From assembly GCA_964577295.1 (NCBI GenBank), contig CAZNYN010000001.1, positions 67,301-131,300 of the forward strand: a DNA stretch of 64,000 nucleotides, read 5' to 3'. This document shows positions 8,033-16,302 of the stretch, piece by piece; within the stretch, counting starts at the first letter, position 1, and every line of letters starts with the position of its first letter. Under the pieces are notes generated by a model. That model made no database searches. It was not told where the DNA came from and saw only the letters and a list, made by a program, of their open reading frames with translations. This DNA comes from CAZNYN01 sp964577295. GTDB taxonomy: Bacteria; Synergistota; Synergistia; Synergistales; Synergistaceae. The position numbers and the translations under genes were made by a program.

Positions 8033-9215
8033 AAGAAAAGAAATGACCTCAGGCAACCTTGCCTTTGCCGAGGCAATGAGGCAGATAAACCCCGATGTTG
8101 TGGCGGCATACCCGATAACGCCTTCGACTGAAATTCCCGTACGTTTTGCGGAATTTGTAGCAAACGGGCAGGTGGATTCGGAATATGTGGCAGTAGAGAG
8201 CGAGCACTCCGCAATAACGGCATGTGTCGGAGCATCGGCTGCGGGAGCCAGAGTCATGACCGCATCAAGCGCGAACGGTGTAGCTCTCATGCATGAAATT
8301 TTTCCCATAGCGGCGGCATTCAGGGCTCCCATTGTCTTCGGGCTTGTCAACAGATGTCTGGGTGCGCCGGTAAACATCCACTGTGACCACTCCGACAGTA
8401 TGCCGGAGCGGGATTCGGGCTGGATACAGATATACTGCGAAGACGCTCAGGAAGTTTACGACAGCGTGCTTCTTGCGGTGCGCCTTGCGGAACACAAAGA
8501 TGTTCTTACTCCCGTATTTGTATGTCAGGACGGATTTATAACAAGCCATTGCTATGAGCCTGTCGAACTTCTTGGTGACAGCACAGTCAAAAATTTTGTC
8601 GGGGAGCGTAACCCTAAATTTCCCCTTCTTGATGTGGAAAATCCCGTCTCCTATGGCTCTTTTACCATGTCGGAATACTATTTTGAAATCAAGCGGAATC
8701 AGATGGAAGGCATGAACAACGTATTTAAAGTATATAAAGAGCTTTCCTCCGAACTCGCAGAAGAGACGGGGCGGGAATACTGCCCTATAGATGCTTACAG
8801 AACCGAAGATGCGGATTATCTGATTGTGATAATGTCATCCGCAGCAGGTGTGGTTAAAGACGTAGTCGACGAAATGCGCGAGGATGGAATAAAAGTTGGA
8901 TGTCTTCGCGTCCGCTTCTTCCGTCCCTTCCCGAAAGACGATTTGATGAAACTTGTCAACGGCAAGAAGGGTGTAGCCGTTCTAGACAGGAGCGCCAGCA
9001 TTGGCGGAACTGCGCCTCTCGCTGCGGAAGTTAAATCTGCTCTTTACTCTCTTGATCAGAGAGTGCCTGTTCAGGAATATATATTCGGCCTTGGAGGCAG
9101 GGATTTTTACCCCAAAGACGCGGAGCGTGTATTCTGCAATCTTGCGGATAATAATTACAGTTCCGATGTTCGTTACATAGGCCTTCTTGAGAAGGAGAAT
9201 AACAATGTCGATTAA
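8022..9215 (+). CDS. 2-oxoacid:ferredoxin oxidoreductase, alpha subunit
   Basis: Alpha subunit of about 397 residues, with the pyrimidine-binding thiamine-diphosphate domain and the transketolase-C-like domain II. Conserved stretches are SGNLAFAEAMRQINPDVVAAYPITPSTEIP at the start (the family signature), VESEHSAITACVGASAAGARVMTAS near residue 60, and SDSMPERDSGWIQ near residue 125. I placed the start at the ATG at 8022, where MSNKRKEMTSGN aligns with family N-termini; in-frame ATGs at 7977 and 7992 lie inside the delta gene and would add 10-15 residues. It overlaps delta and beta by 11 bases each. Which 2-oxoacid it prefers cannot be read from the sequence. Confidence 0.93.
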   Translation: MSNKRKEMTSGNLAFAEAMRQINPDVVAAYPITPSTEIPVRFAEFVANGQVDSEYVAVESEHSAITACVGASAAGARVMTASSANGVALMHEIFPIAAAFRAPIVFGLVNRCLGAPVNIHCDHSDSMPERDSGWIQIYCEDAQEVYDSVLLAVRLAEHKDVLTPVFVCQDGFITSHCYEPVELLGDSTVKNFVGERNPKFPLLDVENPVSYGSFTMSEYYFEIKRNQMEGMNNVFKVYKELSSELAEETGREYCPIDAYRTEDADYLIVIMSSAAGVVKDVVDEMREDGIKVGCLRVRFFRPFPKDDLMKLVNGKKGVAVLDRSASIGGTAPLAAEVKSALYSLDQRVPVQEYIFGLGGRDFYPKDAERVFCNLADNNYSSDVRYIGLLEKENNNVD

Positions 9216-10140
9216 CGTAAAAGAACTCACACAGAAAAAAAATCCGCTTACGCAAGGACACCGCATGTGCCCAGGCTGCGGGGCTCCCACTGCCATACGC
9301 CAAGCCCTTATGGCTGTAGACAACCCAGTTGTTATAGTAGGTGCCACAGGGTGCATGGAAGTCTCCACAACTGTATATCCCTACAGCTCGTGGAGAGTTC
9401 CCTTCATGCATGTCGCATTTGAGAATGCAGGAGCTGGCATTTCTGGCGTCGAAGCGGCTCATAAAGTCCTCAGCAGGAAGGGCAAGGCTAAGGAAGATAT
9501 CAAATTTGTTGCTTTCGGCGGAGACGGCGGGACTTACGACATAGGTCTTCAATCTCTTTCCGGAGCTTTGGAGAGAGGGCACGACTTCACATACATTTGC
9601 TACAATAACCAGGGCTACATGAATACTGGAGCGCAGAGGAGCAGCGCCACACCCGTAAGCGCGAATGCGACGACATCTCCTGCGGGAAGCGTCATCCCAG
9701 GCAAGCTCCAGAGGGCGAAAGACCTTACGGAGATAGTAGCTGCTCACAACATTCCCTATGTGGCGCAGACAACTTTACACAACCCTGCCGACCTTATTGC
9801 GAAGGTAAAAAAAGCGGTTGAAACACCCGGCCCCGCCTTTGTCAATGTCCTTGTGCCATGCGTGCTCTTCTGGAAGGTTGACGCAAAAGACCAGGCAAAA
9901 ATATGCAAGTTGGCCGCTGACAGCAAGTTCTGGCCTGTATACGAAGTGGTAAACGGAGAATACTCCCTTTCCTACGAGCCTAAAAACGATGTCTCCATAG
10001 AGACCTTCCTGCGTGCTCAGGGAAGATACTCCCACCTTTTCAAGAAAGGCGCGGAGCGTATGGATCTTGTAGCGGCGGCACAGGCTGATGCCGACGATAG
10101 CTGGAAGAAATTACTGAAAAAGTGCGGAAGGGAAGCCTAA
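9205..10140 (+). CDS. 2-oxoacid:ferredoxin oxidoreductase, beta subunit
   Basis: Beta subunit (311 residues), binding the diphosphate end of thiamine diphosphate and one [4Fe-4S] cluster. Visible features are MCPGCGAPTAIR (first cluster cysteines), GATGCMEVSTTVYPYSSW, the Mg-ThDP motif GGDGGTYDIGLQSLSGALERGHD, and NNQGYMNTGAQRS. The ATG at 9205 has AAGGAG at ideal spacing; an in-frame TTG at 9187 is less likely. These blocks match the pyruvate/2-ketoisovalerate class rather than the shorter 2-oxoglutarate class. It is the last gene before a terminator at 10172. In a Synergistota-like amino-acid fermenter the complex could oxidise oxoacids from amino acids. The upstream Ile attenuator argues for reductive carboxylation towards isoleucine precursors. 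Confidence 0.93.
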   Translation: MSINVKELTQKKNPLTQGHRMCPGCGAPTAIRQALMAVDNPVVIVGATGCMEVSTTVYPYSSWRVPFMHVAFENAGAGISGVEAAHKVLSRKGKAKEDIKFVAFGGDGGTYDIGLQSLSGALERGHDFTYICYNNQGYMNTGAQRSSATPVSANATTSPAGSVIPGKLQRAKDLTEIVAAHNIPYVAQTTLHNPADLIAKVKKAVETPGPAFVNVLVPCVLFWKVDAKDQAKICKLAADSKFWPVYEVVNGEYSLSYEPKNDVSIETFLRAQGRYSHLFKKGAERMDLVAAAQADADDSWKKLLKKCGREA

Positions 10141-10171
10141 GCCCGCTGCTCATCCCGCTGTAAGGATAAAG

Positions 10172-10212
10172 GCGCCTCACTGCCATAATCAGGCACTGGG
10201 GCGCTTTTTATT
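10172..10212 (+). terminator. Terminator of the oxidoreductase operon
   Basis: An imperfect stem (GCGCC/GGCGC plus TGCC/GGCA around a short loop, 10172-10205) is followed by a T-rich run. It lies about 30 bases after the beta-subunit stop. Confidence 0.8.
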
Positions 10213-10244
10213 TTTGCTCTCTGCGCAATTCCTCTATCGACCAT

Positions 10245-10272
10245 TTGCCACGGATATCTTATAATATACTAT
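10245..10272 (+). promoter_or_regulatory. Putative promoter of the peptide-transporter operon
   Basis: TTGCCA (10245-10250) and TACTAT (10267-10272) lie 16 bp apart; an overlapping TATAAT is at 10260. The start site would fall within the operator described next. Confidence 0.5.
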
Positions 10273-10273
10273 G

Positions 10274-10289
10274 ATTCAATCGGTTGCAT
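10274..10289 (+). promoter_or_regulatory. LacI-type operator candidate
   Basis: ATTCAATC and GGTTGCAT form an imperfect palindrome around a central CG (6 of 8 positions symmetric), the arrangement bound by LacI-family repressors. It lies directly after the -10 element and 14 bases before the LacI-type gene, so autorepression is plausible. Confidence 0.5.
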
Positions 10290-10302
10290 AGAAGGTGACG
10301 CT

Positions 10303-10881
10303 ATGAAAGTTACGATGCAGGATGTCGCGAAAGAGGCGGGAGTCGATAAGGCCACCGTCAGCAGAGTATTAAAGGGCGACCACAGAATTTCCGAAAAAAC
10401 CAGAGTGAAGGTAATAGCTGCCGTTCACAATTTGAATTACAGGCTCGACCGCAATGCACAGAACCTTTCCACAAACAAAAGCGGCTTTATCGGTGTTGTG
10501 CTCGGAGAGCTCAATCTGCCGTGGGTTGCGCCGTTTATTGCGGGACTTGACCGATCCGTGGCAAACTCGGAATATGATATCCTAATTAAATGTACTGATG
10601 GGGATCCGCGCCGCGCAGTACGGGAATTTGGCAAGATGAATGACCGATGTGTCGAAGGATTGATATGGGGGGACTCTCTTAATTCCCCTGCCGAATTTCT
10701 TCTGCCTGCGGTAACTCTTGGGTTTAAAAGGGATGACGCACTTGCAATAGTGTCGGACGATGCTCCCTTTATTCCCACATTTGAGACAGGCGCTCTGGCA
10801 GGGCGTCTTATCATAAGGGCCATAACAGGCAAGCCACTCCCAGCGCGGGAGGTCATTATAAAAGGTGCTGATGATGATTGA
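10303..10881 (+). CDS. Miniature LacI-family transcriptional regulator
   Basis: A 192-residue protein whose first 60 residues are a standard LacI DNA-binding domain: VTMQDVAKEAGVDKATVSRVL plus the hinge-helix-like segment. The ligand-binding part is abnormal. LacI regulators usually have about 330 residues. Here the first strands (SGFIGVVLGELNLPWVAPFI) run to about residue 125 and then jump to what looks like the extreme C-terminus (TGALAGRLIIRAITGKPLPAREVIIKG). Some 130 residues of the sugar-binding core are missing, without a stop or obvious frameshift. It may be an internally deleted but DNA-binding-competent repressor. It heads the peptide-transport operon (4-base overlap with the next gene) behind its own operator candidate. 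Confidence 0.85.
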   Translation: MKVTMQDVAKEAGVDKATVSRVLKGDHRISEKTRVKVIAAVHNLNYRLDRNAQNLSTNKSGFIGVVLGELNLPWVAPFIAGLDRSVANSEYDILIKCTDGDPRRAVREFGKMNDRCVEGLIWGDSLNSPAEFLLPAVTLGFKRDDALAIVSDDAPFIPTFETGALAGRLIIRAITGKPLPAREVIIKGADDD

Positions 10882-12566
10882 ATATAGCTAAAAGAACATG
10901 TAACATTTTTTTACCTCTGCTAATATGTCTTTTTGTGTCCACAGCAAAGCCGCAGTCTGCTTTGGCTTTCGACCCGGCTGCGGTATACGGGCCCCGCATA
11001 GAAAAACTCTGCATGGTAATAGTCAGAAATTCCGACGCTCAGGTGCTTGCCGTCGAGCGCGGAGACGCAGACGTCATAAGCGAACTAGCACGCCCCTCGG
11101 ATATAGAGAGGCTAAGCCGAAATCCAAAATTAAAAATGTCCCTTGCCAGAGGTTTTCACGCCTTTTTTATTCTCCTCAACAATGAAAAAGCTCCATGGAA
11201 TGACAAATATGTGCGCCAAGCCGCGGCTGAGGCGATAGACAGAAACAACATAGTGAGGACGATATACTCTGGCTACTGCGAGCCTATAAACAGTTGGCTG
11301 CCTCCCGTCTCTCCGTGGGCTCTGCCCGAGAGCACAAAGACAATTTTCGACAGAGATAGCGCACGCTCAAAGTTAAAGTCCCGCGGCTATTCATGGAACA
11401 TTTCCGGACTGCTTGTAGCTCCCGACGGCAAGGCTTTGCCTCACATAAAACTCTTGACGCCGCTTGCCAACGTCGCACCTACGACAGCGGAGATGGCGGA
11501 ACAGGCTGCGGATTCGCTGAGAGCAGTAGGCTTTCCCGTGGATGTCGAACCTATGGATTTTTCCGCTATGGTTGCAAAGCTCGACCGTAAGGACTACTCA
11601 ATGGCTGTTTTGGCGTGGAGTATGGGGCGTAATCCCGATTCTCTATACGCCTTTTACCACAGTTCGATGAGTGCCGAGGGCGGCTACAATATGACGGGCA
11701 CTAAGGACAAAGCCCTTGATGCGGAACTTTCAAAGCTCCGTTTCGCGAAGGATAAGAAAGAGGCGGAAGCGGCATCTGCCAAAGTTCAGCTCATGCTTGC
11801 CGATATTATGCCCTCCATTCCGATATACAGCCGTTTTTCCGTGGCGTCAGTCTCAAATTCATGGAAAAACATCCTTACAACGGAAAAAGTTACAGCCGAC
11901 AATATGTGGTCCTTCCTGATGGCGGAGCCGAAAGACGGCCGTATGCGCACGATGAATGTCATCTTGCCCGAAGAGCCGAGAAATTTGAATCCCTTTACTG
12001 CAAGCACAGCTTACTCATGGCAGGTTTTGGGCATGATATATGAGGGGATGATATCGACAAATCCCTTCACTTTGGAGGACATGCCTGGCATAGCGGAAAG
12101 CTGGAGCGTGAAAAGCGCGGCAAACGGCGAAAATATGCACACGGAGCTTGTTTTTAAATTCAAGAATGGGCTTAAATGGAACGACGGATCTGCTATGACC
12201 GCTTCCGATATGAAAGTCACAATAGATTTTCTGCGCAGAAATAAGATACCGCGCTTTTTTGATTCTGTAAAAGATGTTGAAAACGTATCTGTTTCGGGGA
12301 ATACTTTGACTGTAAGGATGAAAGGCGTGAGCTACTGGTATTTGGACAATATCGGAGGCTTACCCTGCATGCCAAAAAAAATTCTTGATAAAATATCCGA
12401 TTGGCAGAATTGGAATCCCATAGCAAAGGACGGAAAAACCGCAGCCTTGGGACTTATAGGGTGCGGCCCGTTTATGCTTGACGAGTACAGGGCGGGTGAG
12501 TATGTAATGATGAAGAAAAACCCACATTACAGAATGCTTGACAACAGAAAGGACAACTTGAAATGA
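10878..12566 (+). CDS. Circularly permuted family-5 (oligopeptide-type) solute-binding protein
   Basis: The periplasmic binding component of the adjacent peptide ABC transporter (562 residues; TTG start overlapping the regulator stop, GGTG upstream). A signal peptide is clear (basic start, hydrophobic core, cleavage after SALA at residue 30). The domain order is reversed relative to DppA/OppA proteins. Residues about 36-350 (GPRIEKLCMVIV, WNDKYVRQAAAEAIDR, DIMPSIPIYSR) match what is normally the C-terminal half. Residues about 355-553 (MNVILPEEPRNLNPFTAS, ESWSV, FKFKNGLKWNDG, LIGCGPFMLDEY, KKNPHYRM) match what is normally the N-terminal half. The break falls in the loop after NPHYRM, so the fold could still close. 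All parts are present once, as expected for a true circular permutation. Confidence 0.88.
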   Translation: MNIAKRTCNIFLPLLICLFVSTAKPQSALAFDPAAVYGPRIEKLCMVIVRNSDAQVLAVERGDADVISELARPSDIERLSRNPKLKMSLARGFHAFFILLNNEKAPWNDKYVRQAAAEAIDRNNIVRTIYSGYCEPINSWLPPVSPWALPESTKTIFDRDSARSKLKSRGYSWNISGLLVAPDGKALPHIKLLTPLANVAPTTAEMAEQAADSLRAVGFPVDVEPMDFSAMVAKLDRKDYSMAVLAWSMGRNPDSLYAFYHSSMSAEGGYNMTGTKDKALDAELSKLRFAKDKKEAEAASAKVQLMLADIMPSIPIYSRFSVASVSNSWKNILTTEKVTADNMWSFLMAEPKDGRMRTMNVILPEEPRNLNPFTASTAYSWQVLGMIYEGMISTNPFTLEDMPGIAESWSVKSAANGENMHTELVFKFKNGLKWNDGSAMTASDMKVTIDFLRRNKIPRFFDSVKDVENVSVSGNTLTVRMKGVSYWYLDNIGGLPCMPKKILDKISDWQNWNPIAKDGKTAALGLIGCGPFMLDEYRAGEYVMMKKNPHYRMLDNRKDNLK

Positions 12567-13540
12567 GCCGCTCATGGCTTCTGAAGCGGCTGCTGTCGTC
12601 GCTGTGCGTCCTTGCCGCAGTCCTGATACTGAACTTTATACTCTTTAGGATTATGCCCGGTGATGCTGTCAGTACCATAGTAGATCCCAATTTCTCCCCC
12701 GAGGCGAAAGAGCGTCTTCGGGAGCTTTACGGTCTTGACAAACCGATGCTTGAGCAGTTTTTCATATACATAAAACAGATGCTGACATTCAGCTTCGGAC
12801 TCTCCTTTTTGAGCAGAAAGCCTGTATGGGACGAACTTCTTTCGCGCCTTCCGTCAACATTGATATTGATGTCTCTTTCAATGTTCCTATCTGCCGTACT
12901 CGGAATATGGCTTGGCATAAAAGCCGCCTTAAACCGCGGAAAATTTTCAGAAAAGCTCGTCCTCAGAGCAGGCGCAATAACATCATCCTTCCCAGGATTC
13001 TTTGTTCAGCTTGTTCTTTTGATGCTCTTTGCAAGAACTTTTGCAATCTTTCCTCTGCGCGGGAGCTTATCGGTACCCCCTCCTACGGAATTTTTTCCTC
13101 TTATGGCCGACTATGCAAAGCATCTTGCTCTGCCCGTAATATCCCTGACAATAATGGGATTCGGCGGCTGGGCTTTATATGTGCGTAACCTCATGGTGCG
13201 CGCCCTGGGAGAAGATTTTGTCCTCATGGCCAGAGCGAGGGGACTTTCGTTCTCGCGTATCGTCTACGGACATGCCTTTCGTACAATTCTGCCGCCTATT
13301 GTGACGATACTCCTAATGTCTCTTCCCGGTCTTGTCTCGGGAGCCGTCATTACAGAATCAGTCTTTTCCCTTTACGGTGTAGGTACATTCCTTCTGGAAG
13401 CAGTCTCGGGGCATGATTACCCTTCGGCAGGCGCAGCATTCTATCTGCTTGCACTTATGACGGTGCTATGCAACTTTGCGGCAGATATAGCCTATGGATT
13501 TGTCGACCCGAGAGTAAGAATCGAAGGTAAAAACCAATGA
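12563..13540 (+). CDS. Peptide ABC transporter permease, DppB type
   Basis: A 325-residue inner-membrane permease. It has an N-terminal membrane helix (LCVLAAVLILNFILFRIMPGD, the usual DppB opening), a periplasmic segment with LYGLDKPMLEQFFIYIKQML, five further helices, and the cytoplasmic coupling loop GEDFVLMARARGLSFSRIVYGHAFRTILPP that contacts the ATPase. Its ATG overlaps the solute-binding protein stop (ATGA), and its own stop overlaps the next permease in the same way. With the gene that follows it should form the heterodimeric channel for di/oligopeptides, or possibly nickel or another small ligand; the substrate is not determined. Confidence 0.93.
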   Translation: MSRSWLLKRLLSSLCVLAAVLILNFILFRIMPGDAVSTIVDPNFSPEAKERLRELYGLDKPMLEQFFIYIKQMLTFSFGLSFLSRKPVWDELLSRLPSTLILMSLSMFLSAVLGIWLGIKAALNRGKFSEKLVLRAGAITSSFPGFFVQLVLLMLFARTFAIFPLRGSLSVPPPTEFFPLMADYAKHLALPVISLTIMGFGGWALYVRNLMVRALGEDFVLMARARGLSFSRIVYGHAFRTILPPIVTILLMSLPGLVSGAVITESVFSLYGVGTFLLEAVSGHDYPSAGAAFYLLALMTVLCNFAADIAYGFVDPRVRIEGKNQ

Positions 13541-14718
13541 TATCCCTCTTCAAGCGCAAAAGCATAATTCTATTTATCCTAATTATACTTGCCGGAATAT
13601 TTGCTCCCTTAATTACGGCATATCACCCCTCCGATGTTGTCGGTGCGCCCTTTGCCCGCCCAATCTGGTGGAATATGGATCTCTCACCCTTTGCCGAATA
13701 CAAAATTTCTTCGGACGAGATATCTTTTGATTGGAAATATGCCCCTCCTGCAATATTCGCCTTACAGGGAGAGATTAAGGCTTCTCCCGATGCCGATGTC
13801 CGAATCATCTGGAAGTCTCCGTCGGGGGAGAGAGAACTTCTCTCACTTAGAGGGCAATCGGTATATTATATAAATCTCGACGCGCGGGACATGATTTTTA
13901 AACAATCAATAGGTGTCCCACTTATAGGAAACAGTACGCACTACCTCTTCCCGTCCAAGGGAACTTATTCTGTAAAAATTGAAAACGCGAAAAGCACAGA
14001 TTTGACACTTTCCCTCCCAGGAATGAGACATGGGCTTTTGGGAACAGACCAGAGGGGACGCGACGTATTTACAATGCTCATTTACGGAATAAGAACCTCT
14101 CTCACAGTCGGCATTGCGGCCACAGTAATAGCAAGTGTCCTGGGGCTCGGCTTCGGGCTTGCCGCAGGCTATATCGGAGGCGTGACGGACCTTCTTGTCA
14201 TGAGAGCTGTAGACATACTGCTATCCATACCCACACTTCCTATTTTAATGGTTCTGGCTGGAATATGGGGCAAGGGACTATGGCAGCTTGTTCTGATACT
14301 CTCCATATTTTCATGGATGGGAACTGCACGCTCCGTGCGCTCCTTAGTGCTTACAGTGCGCGAGAGCCCGTGGGTGGAGGGGCTTAAAGCCTTGGGAGCC
14401 AAGAGAAGCTACATACTCATCCGCCACCTTTTGCCCGAAACAGCGCCGATACTTCTTGCAAACCTGGCATTGGGAGTTCCGGGGGCGATACTCTCCGAAG
14501 CGGGGCTCGCCTTCCTCGGCCTATCGGATCCAAGACTCATATCGTGGGGCAGAATGCTTCACGAGGCTCACTCCTTCGGAGCTTTCACGGAAGGAGCCTG
14601 GTGGCTTCTCCTTCCTCCTGGAATCGGAATTGTCCTAGTATGCCTGATATTCATGGATATCGGACGCTATCTTGAGGAACGAATAGATCCAAGGCTTGGA
14701 GGAAAAGACAATGTTTAA
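13537..14718 (+). CDS. Peptide ABC transporter permease, DppC type, with extra periplasmic domain
   Basis: The second permease, 393 residues against about 280-300 usually. The N-terminal helix (IILFILIILAGIFAPLITAYHPSDVV) and the C-terminal transport domain from HGLLGTDQRGRDVFTMLIYG onward are standard, including the coupling loop VEGLKALGAKRSYILIRHLLPE and LSEAGLAFLGLSDPR. Between them, at about residues 45-160, lies an additional stretch rich in beta-type residues (for example EIKASPDADVRIIWKSPSG, then SKGTYSVKIENAKS) that should be periplasmic. Such an insert could help dock the permuted binding protein, but that is inference. It is coupled by overlaps to both neighbours. Confidence 0.9.
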   Translation: MISLFKRKSIILFILIILAGIFAPLITAYHPSDVVGAPFARPIWWNMDLSPFAEYKISSDEISFDWKYAPPAIFALQGEIKASPDADVRIIWKSPSGERELLSLRGQSVYYINLDARDMIFKQSIGVPLIGNSTHYLFPSKGTYSVKIENAKSTDLTLSLPGMRHGLLGTDQRGRDVFTMLIYGIRTSLTVGIAATVIASVLGLGFGLAAGYIGGVTDLLVMRAVDILLSIPTLPILMVLAGIWGKGLWQLVLILSIFSWMGTARSVRSLVLTVRESPWVEGLKALGAKRSYILIRHLLPETAPILLANLALGVPGAILSEAGLAFLGLSDPRLISWGRMLHEAHSFGAFTEGAWWLLLPPGIGIVLVCLIFMDIGRYLEERIDPRLGGKDNV

Positions 14719-15472
14719 GGCTCAGAACCTCACGGTAAGATACCCGAAAACAGATAAAGATGCCGTCTGCGGAATTTCCTTTGAACTTGCAAAAGGCAGC
14801 TTTACCGCACTCGTAGGAGAGTCGGGAAGCGGGAAAAGCACTATAATCTCAGCCTCCTTGGGACTTCTGCCGCCCCATTCCTCCGTAAGCGGAAAAATAG
14901 TGCTTAATAATCATGAAATAAATACGGCAAATATGGACGAGAACTCATTTCGTAAATATCGCTGGAAAGAAATGGCTCTCGTGCCTCAGGGTGCGCTGAA
15001 TTCCTTCACCCCCGTTCTGACAATAGGAAAGCACATTGCGGAAGTGCTGGACTTTCACATGGGCATAAAGGGCAGGGAAGCGGAAGATAAAATTTCATCA
15101 CTTCTTGAAGAAGTATCATTGCCGAAAGAGAGCGCAAAAAAATACCCGCATGAACTTTCGGGCGGGCAGAAACAGCGTGCCGCTATCGCTCTGGCTCTGG
15201 CTTGTTCACCGTCACTGCTATTCGCGGATGAGCCGACAACTGCGCTTGATGTTGTAACACAGGCTTCCGTGCTGAAACTTCTTTTGAAACTCAGAACAGA
15301 AAAATCTCTTACAATTCTCTTTGTCACTCATGACCTCCCGATGGCGGCATCTCTGTGCGACACATTGATAGTTATGAAGGACGGACACATTGTCGAATCG
15401 GGAACACCGCGCCAAATAGTCGAAAATCCGCGGGACGAACATACAAAGTCGCTTGTGCGGGCAATGATGTGA
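14711..15472 (+). CDS. Peptide ABC transporter ATP-binding protein, DppD type
   Basis: ATPase subunit (253 residues) that powers the transporter on the cytoplasmic side. Walker A GESGSGKST is near residue 37, the ABC signature LSGGQKQRAAIALA near residue 150, and Walker B LLFADEPTTALDV near residue 172, followed by the H-loop HDL. I start at the ATG at 14711, preceded by GGAGG; it overlaps the permease by 8 bases. It is shorter than DppD/OppD proteins (about 320 residues) because it lacks the C-terminal oligopeptide-transporter extension and its Cys motif. This short form is common where DppD and DppF are a matched pair. Confidence 0.92.
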   Translation: MFKAQNLTVRYPKTDKDAVCGISFELAKGSFTALVGESGSGKSTIISASLGLLPPHSSVSGKIVLNNHEINTANMDENSFRKYRWKEMALVPQGALNSFTPVLTIGKHIAEVLDFHMGIKGREAEDKISSLLEEVSLPKESAKKYPHELSGGQKQRAAIALALACSPSLLFADEPTTALDVVTQASVLKLLLKLRTEKSLTILFVTHDLPMAASLCDTLIVMKDGHIVESGTPRQIVENPRDEHTKSLVRAMM

Positions 15473-15482
15473 GGTAAGATAC

Positions 15483-16280
15483 ATGGAAACCACTATACTC
15501 TCTGTTCAAAACGTAAGCGTATCATTTAAATCCAAAAGGGGAGCCGTTCACAAGGCTGTCGATTCCGTATCCTTCGCACTGGAAATGGGAGAGAGTCTTG
15601 CGATAGTTGGAGAATCCGGAAGCGGAAAAACCACACTTATGCGCGCAGTGATGGGGCTCGTTCCAATAGAGTCGGGAAGCATCCGCCTGATGGGTAAAGA
15701 TATATCCGAACTCACACCCGCCGAATTTAACAAAATAAGAAGAGAGTGCGGCTACATGCCGCAAGACCCATACGGAGCCATACCACCGGGGCTCTCCGCT
15801 CTCGAGGCAGTCACAGAACCGCTCCAAATTGCCTCTATTCCCATCTCTAAAGAAGAAATGGCACGCCGCGCGAAATCTTTGCTTGCCGAGCTTAAAATCA
15901 ACGATGAAAGAATCTTTGCATCAAGAGCCGTAGGACTATCGGGCGGTCAGAGGCAGAGAGTCGGAATCGCAAGGGCTCTCATCCTTTCGCCGAAACTGCT
16001 GCTGTGCGACGAACCGACCTCAATGCAGGATGTATCGACGAGAAGCGAAATAACGGACGTATTTAAGCGCAGAACGGAGAGCGGAATGTCCATGATATTC
16101 GTGACTCACGACCTGCTCCTTGCGGGAAAAAGCGCGGACAGAATAATAGTAATGAAAGATGGAATCGTCTGCGAAGACGGAACATCAAAAGAAATATTGA
16201 ATAACCCGAAGAGTGAATACACACAATTACTGCTGGACTCAGTACCGAAATTTAAAACAACGGAAGAAAACAACTCTTAG
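15483..16280 (+). CDS. Peptide ABC transporter ATP-binding protein, DppF type
   Basis: Second ATPase subunit (265 residues), 10 bases after DppD. Walker A GESGSGKTT is near residue 40, the signature LSGGQRQRVGIARALIL near residue 155, and Walker B LLLCDEPTS near residue 176 with the H-loop HDL. The D-loop region reads MQDVSTR where ALDVS is usual. Together with the DppD-like partner it should form the nucleotide-binding heterodimer of this transporter. The product ends KFKTTEENNS, without the usual DppF C-terminal Cys cluster. Confidence 0.92.
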   Translation: METTILSVQNVSVSFKSKRGAVHKAVDSVSFALEMGESLAIVGESGSGKTTLMRAVMGLVPIESGSIRLMGKDISELTPAEFNKIRRECGYMPQDPYGAIPPGLSALEAVTEPLQIASIPISKEEMARRAKSLLAELKINDERIFASRAVGLSGGQRQRVGIARALILSPKLLLCDEPTSMQDVSTRSEITDVFKRRTESGMSMIFVTHDLLLAGKSADRIIVMKDGIVCEDGTSKEILNNPKSEYTQLLLDSVPKFKTTEENNS

Positions 16281-16302
16281 CCGATATATGGAGGTCGTTA
16301 AA

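Noticed and set aside
9031..9747. 238-codon minus-strand open frame
   Set aside because: It is antisense to the oxidoreductase alpha and beta genes, whose motifs are unmistakable.
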